This document shows positions 20,776 to 30,380 of a DNA stretch of 64,000 bases, piece after piece. Below the pieces are notes generated by a model, which did no database searches, was not told where the DNA came from, and worked only from the letters and a program-made list of their open reading frames with translations. Origin of the DNA: Acuticoccus mangrovi (lineage in GTDB: Bacteria > Pseudomonadota > Alphaproteobacteria > Rhizobiales > Amorphaceae). Position numbers and translations under genes: made by a program. The stretch lies in assembly GCF_016411865.1 (NCBI RefSeq), contig NZ_JAEKJA010000020.1, forward strand, positions 89,567 through 153,566. The letters are read 5' to 3'. Every line of letters begins with the position of its first letter. Within the stretch, counting starts at the first letter, position 1.

Positions 20776-20790
20776 TGGCACAGACCTTGT
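20776..20790 (+). promoter_or_regulatory. Sigma-54 promoter of glnK-amtB
   Basis: TGGCAC-AGACC-TTGT fits the -24/-12 consensus except that the -12 dinucleotide is GT instead of GC. The spacing GG-N10-GT is correct. Start of transcription is expected near 20802, about 50 nt before the glnK ATG. glnK-amtB operons are classic NtrC/RpoN targets, which supports the call. Confidence 0.7.
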
Positions 20791-20844
20791 AAAGCGTTTG
20801 TGTTGACCGCCGTCGGGCGCCCCGAGCCCGCCGGGGAGACATAG

Positions 20845-21192
<348 letters not shown>

Positions 21193-21221
21193 TCTTTCCT
21201 CCCTCTCTCGCGGACACTCTC

Positions 21222-22676
21222 ATGAAGAAGCAAACTTTCTGGACAATCGCCGGAGCGGGGATCGCCCTCGCCGTGACGGCCACCGCCGTCTGGGCGCAGA
21301 CGGAAACCGGTGCGGACACCACGTCGGCGGCTCCCGCTGTCGACGCAGCGGCGAGCGCCGCTGCTGCTGCTCCGGCGGCGGCTGCGCCCGCGGCTGAAGC
21401 CGCAGCGGCGGCGGCCCCGGCCGCTCCCGCCGAGCCCTCGGCGTTCCCCTTCGTCGCCAACACCTTCCTCTTCCTCGTCACCGGCTTCCTGGTGATGTTC
21501 ATGGCGGCCGGCTTCGCCATGCTCGAGGCGGGTCTCGTGCGCGCCAAGAACGCCTCGATGCAGTGCTTGAAGAACATCGCCCTGTACTCGATCGCCGGCC
21601 TGATGTTCTGGCTGCTCGGCTACAACCTGATGTACGAAGGCGTCGACGTCGCCAACAACATCCCCGAGCTCGCCGGCTATCTCGGCACCTTCTCGATGAA
21701 GGACATCCCGGCGCCGTCGGCCGATACCGGTGACTACGCCGCCGCCTCCGACTGGTTCTTCCAGATGGTGTTCTGCGCCACCACGGCCTCGATCGTGTCC
21801 GGCACGGTGGCCGAGCGCATGCGCCTGTGGCCGTTCCTGATCTTCACCGTCTTCCTGACCGGTATCCTCTACCCGATCACCGGCTCCTGGGAGTGGGGTG
21901 CGGGCTGGCTCGACCAGATGGGCTTCTCCGACTTCGCCGGTTCCACGCTGGTGCACTCGGTCGGTGGCTGGGCGGCTCTCGCCGGCGCCATCGTGGTCGG
22001 CGCCCGTGCGGGCAAGTTCGGTGAGAACGGCGTGATCCACCCGATGCCGGGCTCCTCGATCCCCCTCGCCACGCTCGGCACCTTCATCCTCTGGCTCGGC
22101 TGGTTCGGCTTCAACGGCGGTTCCCAGCTCGCCCTCGCCAGCATGGAAGACGCCTCCTCGGTGGCGAAGATCTTCGTCAACACCAACACGGCGGCCGCGG
22201 CCGGCGTGGTGGTCTGCGTGATCCTCACCCAGCTCCTCTACCGCAAGGTCGACGTCACGATGGCCCTCAACGGCGCCCTCGGCGGTCTCGTCTCCATCAC
22301 TGCGGAGCCGCTCGCTCCGACCATGGCCCAGGCGGCGATGATCGGCGGCATCGGCGGCGTGCTCGTGGTGGTGTTCGTGCCGCTCCTCGACCGCATCCAC
22401 CTCGACGACGTGGTCGGCGCCATCCCGGTCCACCTCGTCTGCGGTATCTGGGGCACCATGATCGTGCCGCTCTCCAACTCGGACGCGACCTACTACGTCC
22501 AGTTCATCGGCGTGATCTCGATCGGCGCTCTGGCCTTCTTCTCGAGCCTCATCCTGTGGCTCATCCTCGCCGCGGTCACCGGTCTGCGAGCGACGCCCGA
22601 GGAAGAGGCGGTCGGTCTCGACTCGGCAGAGGTCGGCATCCTCGCCTACCCAGAGTTCGGCAGCCAGCGGGCCTGA
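21222..22676 (+). CDS. amtB: Ammonium transporter AmtB with long Ala-rich N-terminal extension
   Basis: A 484-residue ammonium channel of the inner membrane. Residues 1-25 are a signal peptide (cleavage near AVWA-Q). Residues about 35-72 are a low-complexity Ala/Pro/Glu linker not present in the E. coli protein. The Amt core then starts at about residue 78 (NTFLFLVTGFLVMFMAAGFA). The twin-His pore residues lie in LVHSVGGWAALAGA and VHLVCGIWGT. Eleven hydrophobic helices can be seen. Co-transcribed with glnK, whose product binds the cytoplasmic face. A strong terminator follows at 22711. Confidence 0.96.
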   Translation: MKKQTFWTIAGAGIALAVTATAVWAQTETGADTTSAAPAVDAAASAAAAAPAAAAPAAEAAAAAAPAAPAEPSAFPFVANTFLFLVTGFLVMFMAAGFAMLEAGLVRAKNASMQCLKNIALYSIAGLMFWLLGYNLMYEGVDVANNIPELAGYLGTFSMKDIPAPSADTGDYAAASDWFFQMVFCATTASIVSGTVAERMRLWPFLIFTVFLTGILYPITGSWEWGAGWLDQMGFSDFAGSTLVHSVGGWAALAGAIVVGARAGKFGENGVIHPMPGSSIPLATLGTFILWLGWFGFNGGSQLALASMEDASSVAKIFVNTNTAAAAGVVVCVILTQLLYRKVDVTMALNGALGGLVSITAEPLAPTMAQAAMIGGIGGVLVVVFVPLLDRIHLDDVVGAIPVHLVCGIWGTMIVPLSNSDATYYVQFIGVISIGALAFFSSLILWLILAAVTGLRATPEEEAVGLDSAEVGILAYPEFGSQRA

Positions 22677-22710
22677 TCCCGCCGGCGATCGGCTCAGAGA
22701 GTCCGCGATC

Positions 22711-22736
22711 AAGGCCCGGGTTCGCCCGGGCCTTTT
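22711..22736 (+). terminator. Intrinsic terminator of glnK-amtB
   Basis: AAGGCCCGGG and CCCGGGCCTT pair perfectly around a TTCG tetraloop and continue into TTTT, 34 nt after the amtB stop. Confidence 0.9.
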
Positions 22737-22868
22737 TTGTGGCCAGCCACCGACGCGCCCAACATCGGTTTGAACGGGACCACCTCCCCGTGCATTGGTG
22801 AAGGACGATGGCGTTCCGGCCCCGGCCGGCCCGCATGACGAACCGACGTGAAAGGGCTCGACACCCCG

Positions 22869-23840
22869 ATGGTGAACCCTCTGCGCCGCGCCGTGACCGG
22901 CTTCCTGCTCGCCCGCGACGCATTCCGTGCGGCTCATGGCGCTCCGGCGCAGCCGGCTCAACCTCTTGTCGAGCGCCGGCGTCCCAAGCCGCCCGACCCG
23001 CAGAGCCTCAGCCCGATCCCCACCCAGCGCCTGTTCGGGATCGAGGTGGCGAACCTCGACCTCACCCGCACCGTGGAGCGGATCATCGCCTGGTCGAGCA
23101 CAGTGCCGGCGCGCACCGTCATCACGGCCAACCTCGACCACGTGATGAAGCTCGAGACCGACGAGGCCTTCCAGCGGGCCTACGCCGAAGCCGATCTCGT
23201 GACCGCCGACGGGATGCCGTTCATCTGGGTCTCGCGGCGGGAGGGGACGCCGCTGGTGGAGCGCGTCGCCGGCTCCGACCTCATCCTACCGGTGGCGGGG
23301 GAGGCGGCCCGCGCCGGCCGCTCCATCTTCCTGTTCGGCTCCACCCTGGAGCGCCTCGAGACCGCCGCCGCGGGCCTCAGACGCGACTTTCCCGGGCTCG
23401 AGATCAAGGGGATCTACGCCCCGCCCTTCGGCTTCGAGCGCGACGCCGAGCTGCAGCGCGAGCTGGTGCGCCTGTTCCGTACCGTGCGGCCGGACATCAT
23501 CTTCGTGGCGCTCGGCGCGCCCAAGCAGGAGATCTGGTCGAACGCCATGGCGAAGGCGGTCCGCCACGGCGTGTTCCTCAACATCGGCGGCGGGCTCGAC
23601 TTCCTGTCCGGCGACGTGCGGCGGGCGCCGACGGCGATGCAGAAGACCGGCCTCGAGTGGCTGTGGCGCGCCGGCACCGAGCCGCGCCGGCTCGGCCCAC
23701 GCTATGCGCGCATCCTCGCCCGCCTGCCGGGCCTCTACCGCATGCACCGGCGCGATCGCATCGCCCACGAGAAGGCCGCCGAAGCCGCCGCCCTCGATGC
23801 GATCGCCGAGGAGGCCGACCGCTCCGGCACCACCGGCTGA
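22869..23840 (+). CDS. WecG/TagA/CpsF family glycosyltransferase
   Basis: A 323-residue GT26-family glycosyltransferase that adds a hexosamine or related sugar to a lipid-linked acceptor in surface polysaccharide synthesis. Seen: FGIEVANLDLTRTVERI, then TANLDHVMKLETDEAFQRAY, ADLVTADGMPFIW and the C-terminal VALGAPKQEIW and NIGGGLDFLSGDVRRAP blocks. GTG 22848 would give a start seven codons earlier; ATG 22869 is preferred because GAAAGGG lies 12 nt upstream. No membrane helix, but the family associates with the inner membrane. It stands alone between two terminators, so the polymer it serves cannot be named. Confidence 0.9.
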   Translation: MVNPLRRAVTGFLLARDAFRAAHGAPAQPAQPLVERRRPKPPDPQSLSPIPTQRLFGIEVANLDLTRTVERIIAWSSTVPARTVITANLDHVMKLETDEAFQRAYAEADLVTADGMPFIWVSRREGTPLVERVAGSDLILPVAGEAARAGRSIFLFGSTLERLETAAAGLRRDFPGLEIKGIYAPPFGFERDAELQRELVRLFRTVRPDIIFVALGAPKQEIWSNAMAKAVRHGVFLNIGGGLDFLSGDVRRAPTAMQKTGLEWLWRAGTEPRRLGPRYARILARLPGLYRMHRRDRIAHEKAAEAAALDAIAEEADRSGTTG

Positions 23841-23845
23841 AACGG

Positions 23846-23872
23846 CAAAGGCCGCCCCGTCGGGACGGCCTT
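23846..23872 (+). terminator. Terminator-like hairpin after the glycosyltransferase gene
   Basis: AAAGGCCG and CGGCCTTT pair, extended by CCC/GGG inside the loop. The following T-run is only three bases, so termination may be partial. It also lies before the convergent DUF992 stop. Confidence 0.6.
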
Positions 23873-23906
23873 TGCTATGCCTTTGTCGGACCGCGCCGGG
23901 GACGCG

Positions 23907-24401
23907 TCAGCGCTTATAGACGGGAGGCGGCGGGGACTTCAGCCGCAGCCCGGCGATGCCGGCGGCGATGTTGGCACCCACCTGACCCTGCACCGAGATC
24001 GGCTGCAGATTGATCGACCGGTCGAAGCCGCCGATCAGCACGTTGGCGCCGATGCCGACGCCCGGCGTCGCCTCCGCCGTCACCCCATAGTAGCGACCCT
24101 CGAGGGCGCCCGGGGAGAGCTGCAGGGTCGGGGCGAAGACGGCCCAGACGATCTTGGAGCCACCCGTCATGCCGGCGTCGATCCCCACCTTGGTGATCGA
24201 CCCGTCGTAGGTCTCGCTGGGCCGGCCGATGGGTTTGAAGTGGCAGCCGAGCACCTTGCGCGACCCCAAGATGAGGCCGTAGCCCGCCTGGACATCGCAC
24301 GTCAGCAGCCCGACGCGAATGCCGAAGCTGGCGTTGGCCGCGGGGCTCGCGGTCATGAGAGCACTTGCCATCGCGGCGAGCGCCAGTAGAGAACGACGCA
24401 T
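23907..24401 (-). CDS. DUF992 domain-containing exported protein
   Basis: A 164-residue exported protein. Residues 1-24 form a signal peptide (MRRSLLALAAMASALMTASP region). The mature part matches the DUF992 pattern of Hyphomicrobiales: VGLLTCDVQAGYGLILGS, CHFKPIGRPSETYDGSITKVG, APTLQLSPGALEGRYYGV and VGANIAAGIAGLRL. Two cysteines (in LTCDV and GCHF) could pair. Function unknown; the Gly-rich beta pattern suggests a periplasmic or outer-membrane-associated beta structure. Transcribed alone, 36 nt downstream of the aminotransferase stop on the same strand. Confidence 0.88.
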   Translation of the reverse strand: MRRSLLALAAMASALMTASPAANASFGIRVGLLTCDVQAGYGLILGSRKVLGCHFKPIGRPSETYDGSITKVGIDAGMTGGSKIVWAVFAPTLQLSPGALEGRYYGVTAEATPGVGIGANVLIGGFDRSINLQPISVQGQVGANIAAGIAGLRLKSPPPPVYKR

Positions 24402-24437
24402 CCTATCCCTCGCGCGTGCTGCCCCGCGGCTGGCGGC

Positions 24438-25739
<1,302 letters not shown>

Positions 25740-26030
25740 CTAGTCGTCGTAGAAGCCGTTCGCCTTCATGCAGCTCGTCACGAGCTCGTCTTCGGTGAAG
25801 CCGTGCGCCGCGCCGGCGTCGATCACCTCCTGCAGCCACGCGCTGTTCTCGTGGTCGGGCGGCCGGGCGTCGGCGGGCATGGCGGCGATCTTGGCGTCGG
25901 CCTGGCATTGGGCGACGGCGGCCTTGATGTCGGCCGCCGACGCATCCGGTTTGGTCCAGGTCGTGGCGGATGCGGGAAGCGCCGTGAGCGCGATGGCCAC
26001 GGCTGCGATGGGGCCCGTCATGGAGCGCAT
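25740..26030 (-). CDS. Small secreted hypothetical protein with two cysteines
   Basis: A 96-residue protein with a signal peptide (MRSMTGPIAAVAIALTALPA, cleavage near ASA-TT at residue 22). The mature part has a Cys in VAQCQADAK and another in the C-terminal VTSCMKANGFYDD. A terminal C-x3-NGF/Y pattern is common in short exported proteins of alphaproteobacteria, but I cannot assign a family or function. Upstream of the aminotransferase on the same strand with 99 nt between. Confidence 0.6.
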   Translation of the reverse strand: MRSMTGPIAAVAIALTALPASATTWTKPDASAADIKAAVAQCQADAKIAAMPADARPPDHENSAWLQEVIDAGAAHGFTEDELVTSCMKANGFYDD

Positions 26031-26107
26031 CGCCGGTCCTTTCGTCGCGAAAGACGCTACGCGGGAGCGCGCCGGCCTCGGCCGACGTCGCGCGCGCGGC
26101 GGGTGGA

Positions 26108-26434
26108 TCAGAACGGAATGCCGGGGCTCAACGTGCCGTGATAGGCATCGAGGATCGGCAGCGGACGGGGCCCGTAGGTGTATTCGTTGGCGATCTTGGT
26201 GCCGTCAGTCAGCTTGACGCCGCCGTTCGCCAGGCTGGACGTGACGGGAACCGCCCTGCCCGCGAACATCGATACGCCCGGCAGATCCCGGTAGGGACCC
26301 ACATAGGCGCTGCCGGACCCGGAGCCGTAGGCCCCGTTGTACATCGGGCGCACCGTGATGCTCGGCACGTCCTGCGCGAATGCGGTGCCCATGGTGCCCG
26401 CCGCGAGAAGCGCAGCTACAGCGTATCTCATCAT
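26108..26434 (-). CDS. Small secreted hypothetical protein, Gly/Tyr-rich
   Basis: A 108-residue protein with a signal peptide (MMRYAVAALLAAGTMGTAFA, cleavage near AFA-QD). The mature region starts DVPSITVRPMYNGAYGSGSG and is rich in Gly, Tyr, Ser and Pro, with no cysteine. Two adjacent ATGs serve as start; GGAGACGAG lies just upstream. Not recognised. It is 77 nt upstream of the next small secreted gene on the same strand and may be co-transcribed with it. Confidence 0.55.
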   Translation of the reverse strand: MMRYAVAALLAAGTMGTAFAQDVPSITVRPMYNGAYGSGSGSAYVGPYRDLPGVSMFAGRAVPVTSSLANGGVKLTDGTKIANEYTYGPRPLPILDAYHGTLSPGIPF

Positions 26435-26592
26435 TCTCGTCTCCCCGGCGCTCCATCGCCTTCGCGTTTCCAACGCCGATCGGCGCCGTTCCGGTCCCCG
26501 TCGAGCCACCCTGCCGGGCGGAGACGCGCAACCTTAACGCAGTTCGGCGCGACTGGCGAACAAACAAACCACATCGACTTTCGGATTGCGTA

Positions 26593-27684
26593 TCATTTCA
26601 TGAGCTTGCTCACCACCTGCGCGGTGAAGTCGACGGCCGGAATGATCTTCGCATAGTTAAGGCGCGTCGGGCCGATGATCCCGAGCACCCCGACGATGCG
26701 CTGCTGATTGTCGCGGTAGGGCGACATGATGAGCGACGAGCCGGACAGGGAGAACAACTTGTTCTCCGAGCCGATGAAGATCCTCACCCCGTCGCCCTCC
26801 TCGGTGAGCGACAGAAGCTGCATCAGCTCCTGCTTGGTCTCGAGATCGTCGAGGAGCTGGCGCACCCGGTCCACGTCGTCGCGCACCTCGACATTCTGCA
26901 GCAGGTTGCCGCGCCCGTGCACGATCAGCGTGCCGGGACCCTTGCTCGAGGCCTGGCTCCAGGTGGCGATGCCGTCGTCCACCAGCTTGGAGGTGAGGAT
27001 GTCGAGCGCCGCCCGCTCCTCCGCCGCGCGGCGGGCGATGATGTCGCGCGCCTCGCTCAGCGTCGCGCCGCGGATGTGGGCGTTGAGGTAGTTGGACGCC
27101 TCCTGCAGCGCCGAGGGCGGCAACCCCGGCGGCAGGTCGACCACGCGGTTCTCCACCGACCCGTCCTCGCCCACCAGCACGACCAGCGCCTTGCCGGGGT
27201 CGAGGGGCACGAACTCGATGTGCTTCATACGCATGTCCTGCGTATGGGTCAGCACCACGCCGGCGCCGCTCGACAGGCCCGACAGCACCATCGACGCCTT
27301 GCTGAGCGCCGCGTCCATCGCCTCGCCGCCCGGCGGCCCCATCACCTCCGCTTCGATACCGACGCGCTCGTCGGCGCTGAGCTCGCCGACGTTGAGGAGC
27401 GCATCGACGAAGAAACGCAGCCCCCGATCGGTCGGCAGGCGCCCGGCCGAGGTGTGTGGCGCGTAGATGAGCCCGAGGTGCTCGAGGTCGCTCATGACGT
27501 TGCGCACCGACGCCGGCGACAGTTTCGTCGGCAAGGCGCGCGAGATCGAGCGCGAGCCGATCGGCTCGCCCGTCGAAAGATACGCGTCCACGATCTGACG
27601 AAAGATGTCCTTCGACCGCTCGTCGAGCTCAAACGCTCCGGCCGTCGCATCAACAAGCTGCATGCCCGGCAAAGAACCTCCCAT
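26593..27684 (-). CDS. hrcA: Heat-inducible transcription repressor HrcA
   Basis: A 363-residue repressor that controls groESL by binding CIRCE, helped by GroEL. Seen: the winged helix near the N-terminus ([21 protein letters not shown], then [19 protein letters not shown] and [18 protein letters not shown]), and the C-terminal [26 protein letters not shown] block. Starts at 27684 or 27663 are both possible. It is divergent from rph with 86 nt between starts; unlike many alphaproteobacteria, grpE does not follow in this window. No CIRCE element was seen in the shared upstream region. Confidence 0.95.
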   Translation of the reverse strand: MGGSLPGMQLVDATAGAFELDERSKDIFRQIVDAYLSTGEPIGSRSISRALPTKLSPASVRNVMSDLEHLGLIYAPHTSAGRLPTDRGLRFFVDALLNVGELSADERVGIEAEVMGPPGGEAMDAALSKASMVLSGLSSGAGVVLTHTQDMRMKHIEFVPLDPGKALVVLVGEDGSVENRVVDLPPGLPPSALQEASNYLNAHIRGATLSEARDIIARRAAEERAALDILTSKLVDDGIATWSQASSKGPGTLIVHGRGNLLQNVEVRDDVDRVRQLLDDLETKQELMQLLSLTEEGDGVRIFIGSENKLFSLSGSSLIMSPYRDNQQRIVGVLGIIGPTRLNYAKIIPAVDFTAQVVSKLMK

Positions 27685-27770
27685 CACGCCCTGCTCGAAA
27701 CCCCATTGAGCCCTATCGCGCCGCGTCTTTCTATGCCAACGCTCACCCCCCACGCCGAGGAGGACACACA

Positions 27771-28480
<710 letters not shown>

Positions 28481-28484
<4 letters not shown>

Positions 28485-29104
28485 GTCGCCTCGAGATCGG
28501 CGACCGCCTCGTTCTCGCCACCCACAACGCGGGCAAGCTCGCCGAGTTCGCCACGCTGCTCGCCCCGCTCGGGATCGCGGTGGAGGGCGCCGGCGCCCTC
28601 GGACTGCCCGAGCCGGAGGAGACCGAGACCACCTTCGTAGGTAACGCCGCGCTGAAGGCGGAGGCCGCCATGAGGGCGACCGGCCGCCCCGCCCTCGCCG
28701 ATGATTCGGGCCTGGTGGTCGACGCACTCGGCGGCGACCCGGGCGTCTACTCGGCCCGCTGGGCGGGGCCGGAGAAGGACTTCACCGCCGCCATCGGCCG
28801 CGTCACCGACCTCCTCGCCGAAAAGGGAGCGACGAGCCCCGCGGCGCGCTCGGCCGCGTTTGTCGCAGTGCTCGCCCTTGCGCGGCCGGGCGAGCCGACA
28901 CAATTCTTCGAGGGACGAGTCGACGGGCACATCGCCGACGGCCCGCGCGGCCCCGGCGGCTTCGGCTACGATCCCGTCTTCATCCCCGCCCAAGGCGATG
29001 GGCGCACCTTCGGCGAGATGAGCGCCGAGGAAAAGCATGGCGGCGACGCACCACTCTCGCACCGCGCACGCGCCGTCGCCCGCTTCCTGGCAGCGCTGAG
29101 GTAG
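28481..29104 (+). CDS. rdgB: XTP/dITP pyrophosphatase (RdgB/HAM1)
   Basis: A 207-residue house-cleaning enzyme that hydrolyses XTP, ITP and dITP to monophosphates, keeping deaminated purines out of DNA and RNA. Seen: [17 protein letters not shown] near residue 13, [24 protein letters not shown], and [10 protein letters not shown]. Start GTG 28481 overlaps the rph stop by four bases. A near-universal alphaproteobacterial neighbour of rph and hemW. Confidence 0.96.
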
Positions 29105-29201
29105 CGTGCCGGCCGGCCTCCGTGGCAATGTCGGAGCCCCGGATGGGATGGATCAACGGGAGCGCGGCGTTCGGCCGAGCCGACGCGCTTCAGGAGAGAC
29201 G

Positions 29202-30380
29202 ATGGAGACATTGGAGGACGACGTCACGACCCGTGCCGACGATGGCGGCTTCGGCGTCTATGTCCACTGGCCGTTCTGCCAGTCGAAGTGTCCTTATTGC
29301 GACTTCAACAGCCATGTTCGCCACGGCGGGGTGGATCAGCAGCGCTATGCCCGGGCGCTCGCCCGCGAGCTCGCCACGATGGCCTCATGGAGCGGCGAGA
29401 AGAACCCGACGAGCGTGTTTTTCGGCGGCGGCACGCCCTCGCTGATGGAGCCCGCCACCGTCGCCACCGTCCTCGAGGCGATCGACGACGCCCTCGGCCT
29501 GCCCAGCGATGCCGAGATCACCCTCGAAGCCAATCCCTCCTCCGTCGAGCAGTCCCGTTTCGAGGGTTTCCGCGCGGCCGGCGTCAACCGCGTCTCCCTC
29601 GGCGTCCAATCGCTCCACGACGACGCGCTCGTCGCCCTCGGCCGCCGCCACGACGCGGCCACCGCCCGCGCGGCCCTCGCCCTCGCGCAGGGCATCTTCC
29701 CCCGCGTCTCCGCCGACCTCATCTACGCGCGCCCCGGTCAGACCACCGCCGACTGGGCCGACGAGCTCTCGGAGATGCTGGAGATCTGCGGCAACCATCT
29801 GTCACTCTACCAGCTCACCATCGAGGAGGGCACGCGCTTCTTCGACCTCCACGAGGCCGGCAAGCTCGTGGTGCCGGAAGACGACGCCGCCGCCGACCTC
29901 TACGAGCTGACCCACGCCCTCACCTCCGCCGCGGGCTTCGCGCGCTACGAGGTGTCGAACCATGCCCGCGACGACGAGGAGGCGCGGCACAACCTCCTCT
30001 ATTGGCGTGGCGGCCGCTACATCGGGGCGGGCGCCGGCGCGCATGGGCGGCTCGACATCGAGGGGACGCGCACCGCGACCGCCACCCACCGTCGGCCGGA
30101 AGACTGGCTCACCGCGGTGGAGGCGAACGGCCACGGGCTCGCCGAGCGCGAGCCGCTCGACACCGCGGCGACGGCCGACGAGTTCCTCCTGATGGGCCTG
30201 CGCCTCTCCGAAGGCCTCGATCTCGACGCCTACGCCCGTCGCGCCGGCGCTCCGCTCGACGAACGCCGCGTCGACGCCCTCGCCAGCGAGGGCTTCCTGT
30301 CCCGCAGCGGACGCCGCATCCGCATTCCGGACGCCGCCCGTCTCCTCACCAATGCCATCGTCCGGGAGCTCGCATCATGA
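29202..30380 (+). CDS. hemW: HemW, radical SAM heme chaperone
   Basis: A 392-residue radical SAM protein, long annotated as oxygen-independent coproporphyrinogen oxidase but shown in several bacteria to be a heme-binding chaperone. The iron-sulfur motif C-x3-C-x2-C is in FCQSKCPYCDF. Other segments are FFGGGTPSLMEPATV, GVNRVSLGVQSLHDDALVALGR and YARPGQTTADW. It lacks the extra N-terminal residues of true HemN. ATG 29202 has AGGAGAG 6-9 nt upstream. The stop overlaps the glnD start (ATGA). Confidence 0.94.
   Translation: METLEDDVTTRADDGGFGVYVHWPFCQSKCPYCDFNSHVRHGGVDQQRYARALARELATMASWSGEKNPTSVFFGGGTPSLMEPATVATVLEAIDDALGLPSDAEITLEANPSSVEQSRFEGFRAAGVNRVSLGVQSLHDDALVALGRRHDAATARAALALAQGIFPRVSADLIYARPGQTTADWADELSEMLEICGNHLSLYQLTIEEGTRFFDLHEAGKLVVPEDDAAADLYELTHALTSAAGFARYEVSNHARDDEEARHNLLYWRGGRYIGAGAGAHGRLDIEGTRTATATHRRPEDWLTAVEANGHGLAEREPLDTAATADEFLLMGLRLSEGLDLDAYARRAGAPLDERRVDALASEGFLSRSGRRIRIPDAARLLTNAIVRELAS

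Noticed and set aside
22808..22868. ATG at 22808 as the start of the glycosyltransferase
   Set aside because: It is in another frame from the glycosyltransferase.
27685..27770. CIRCE element in the hrcA-rph spacer
   Set aside because: No TTAGCACTC-N9-GAGTGCTAA or close variant is present; only short partial matches.
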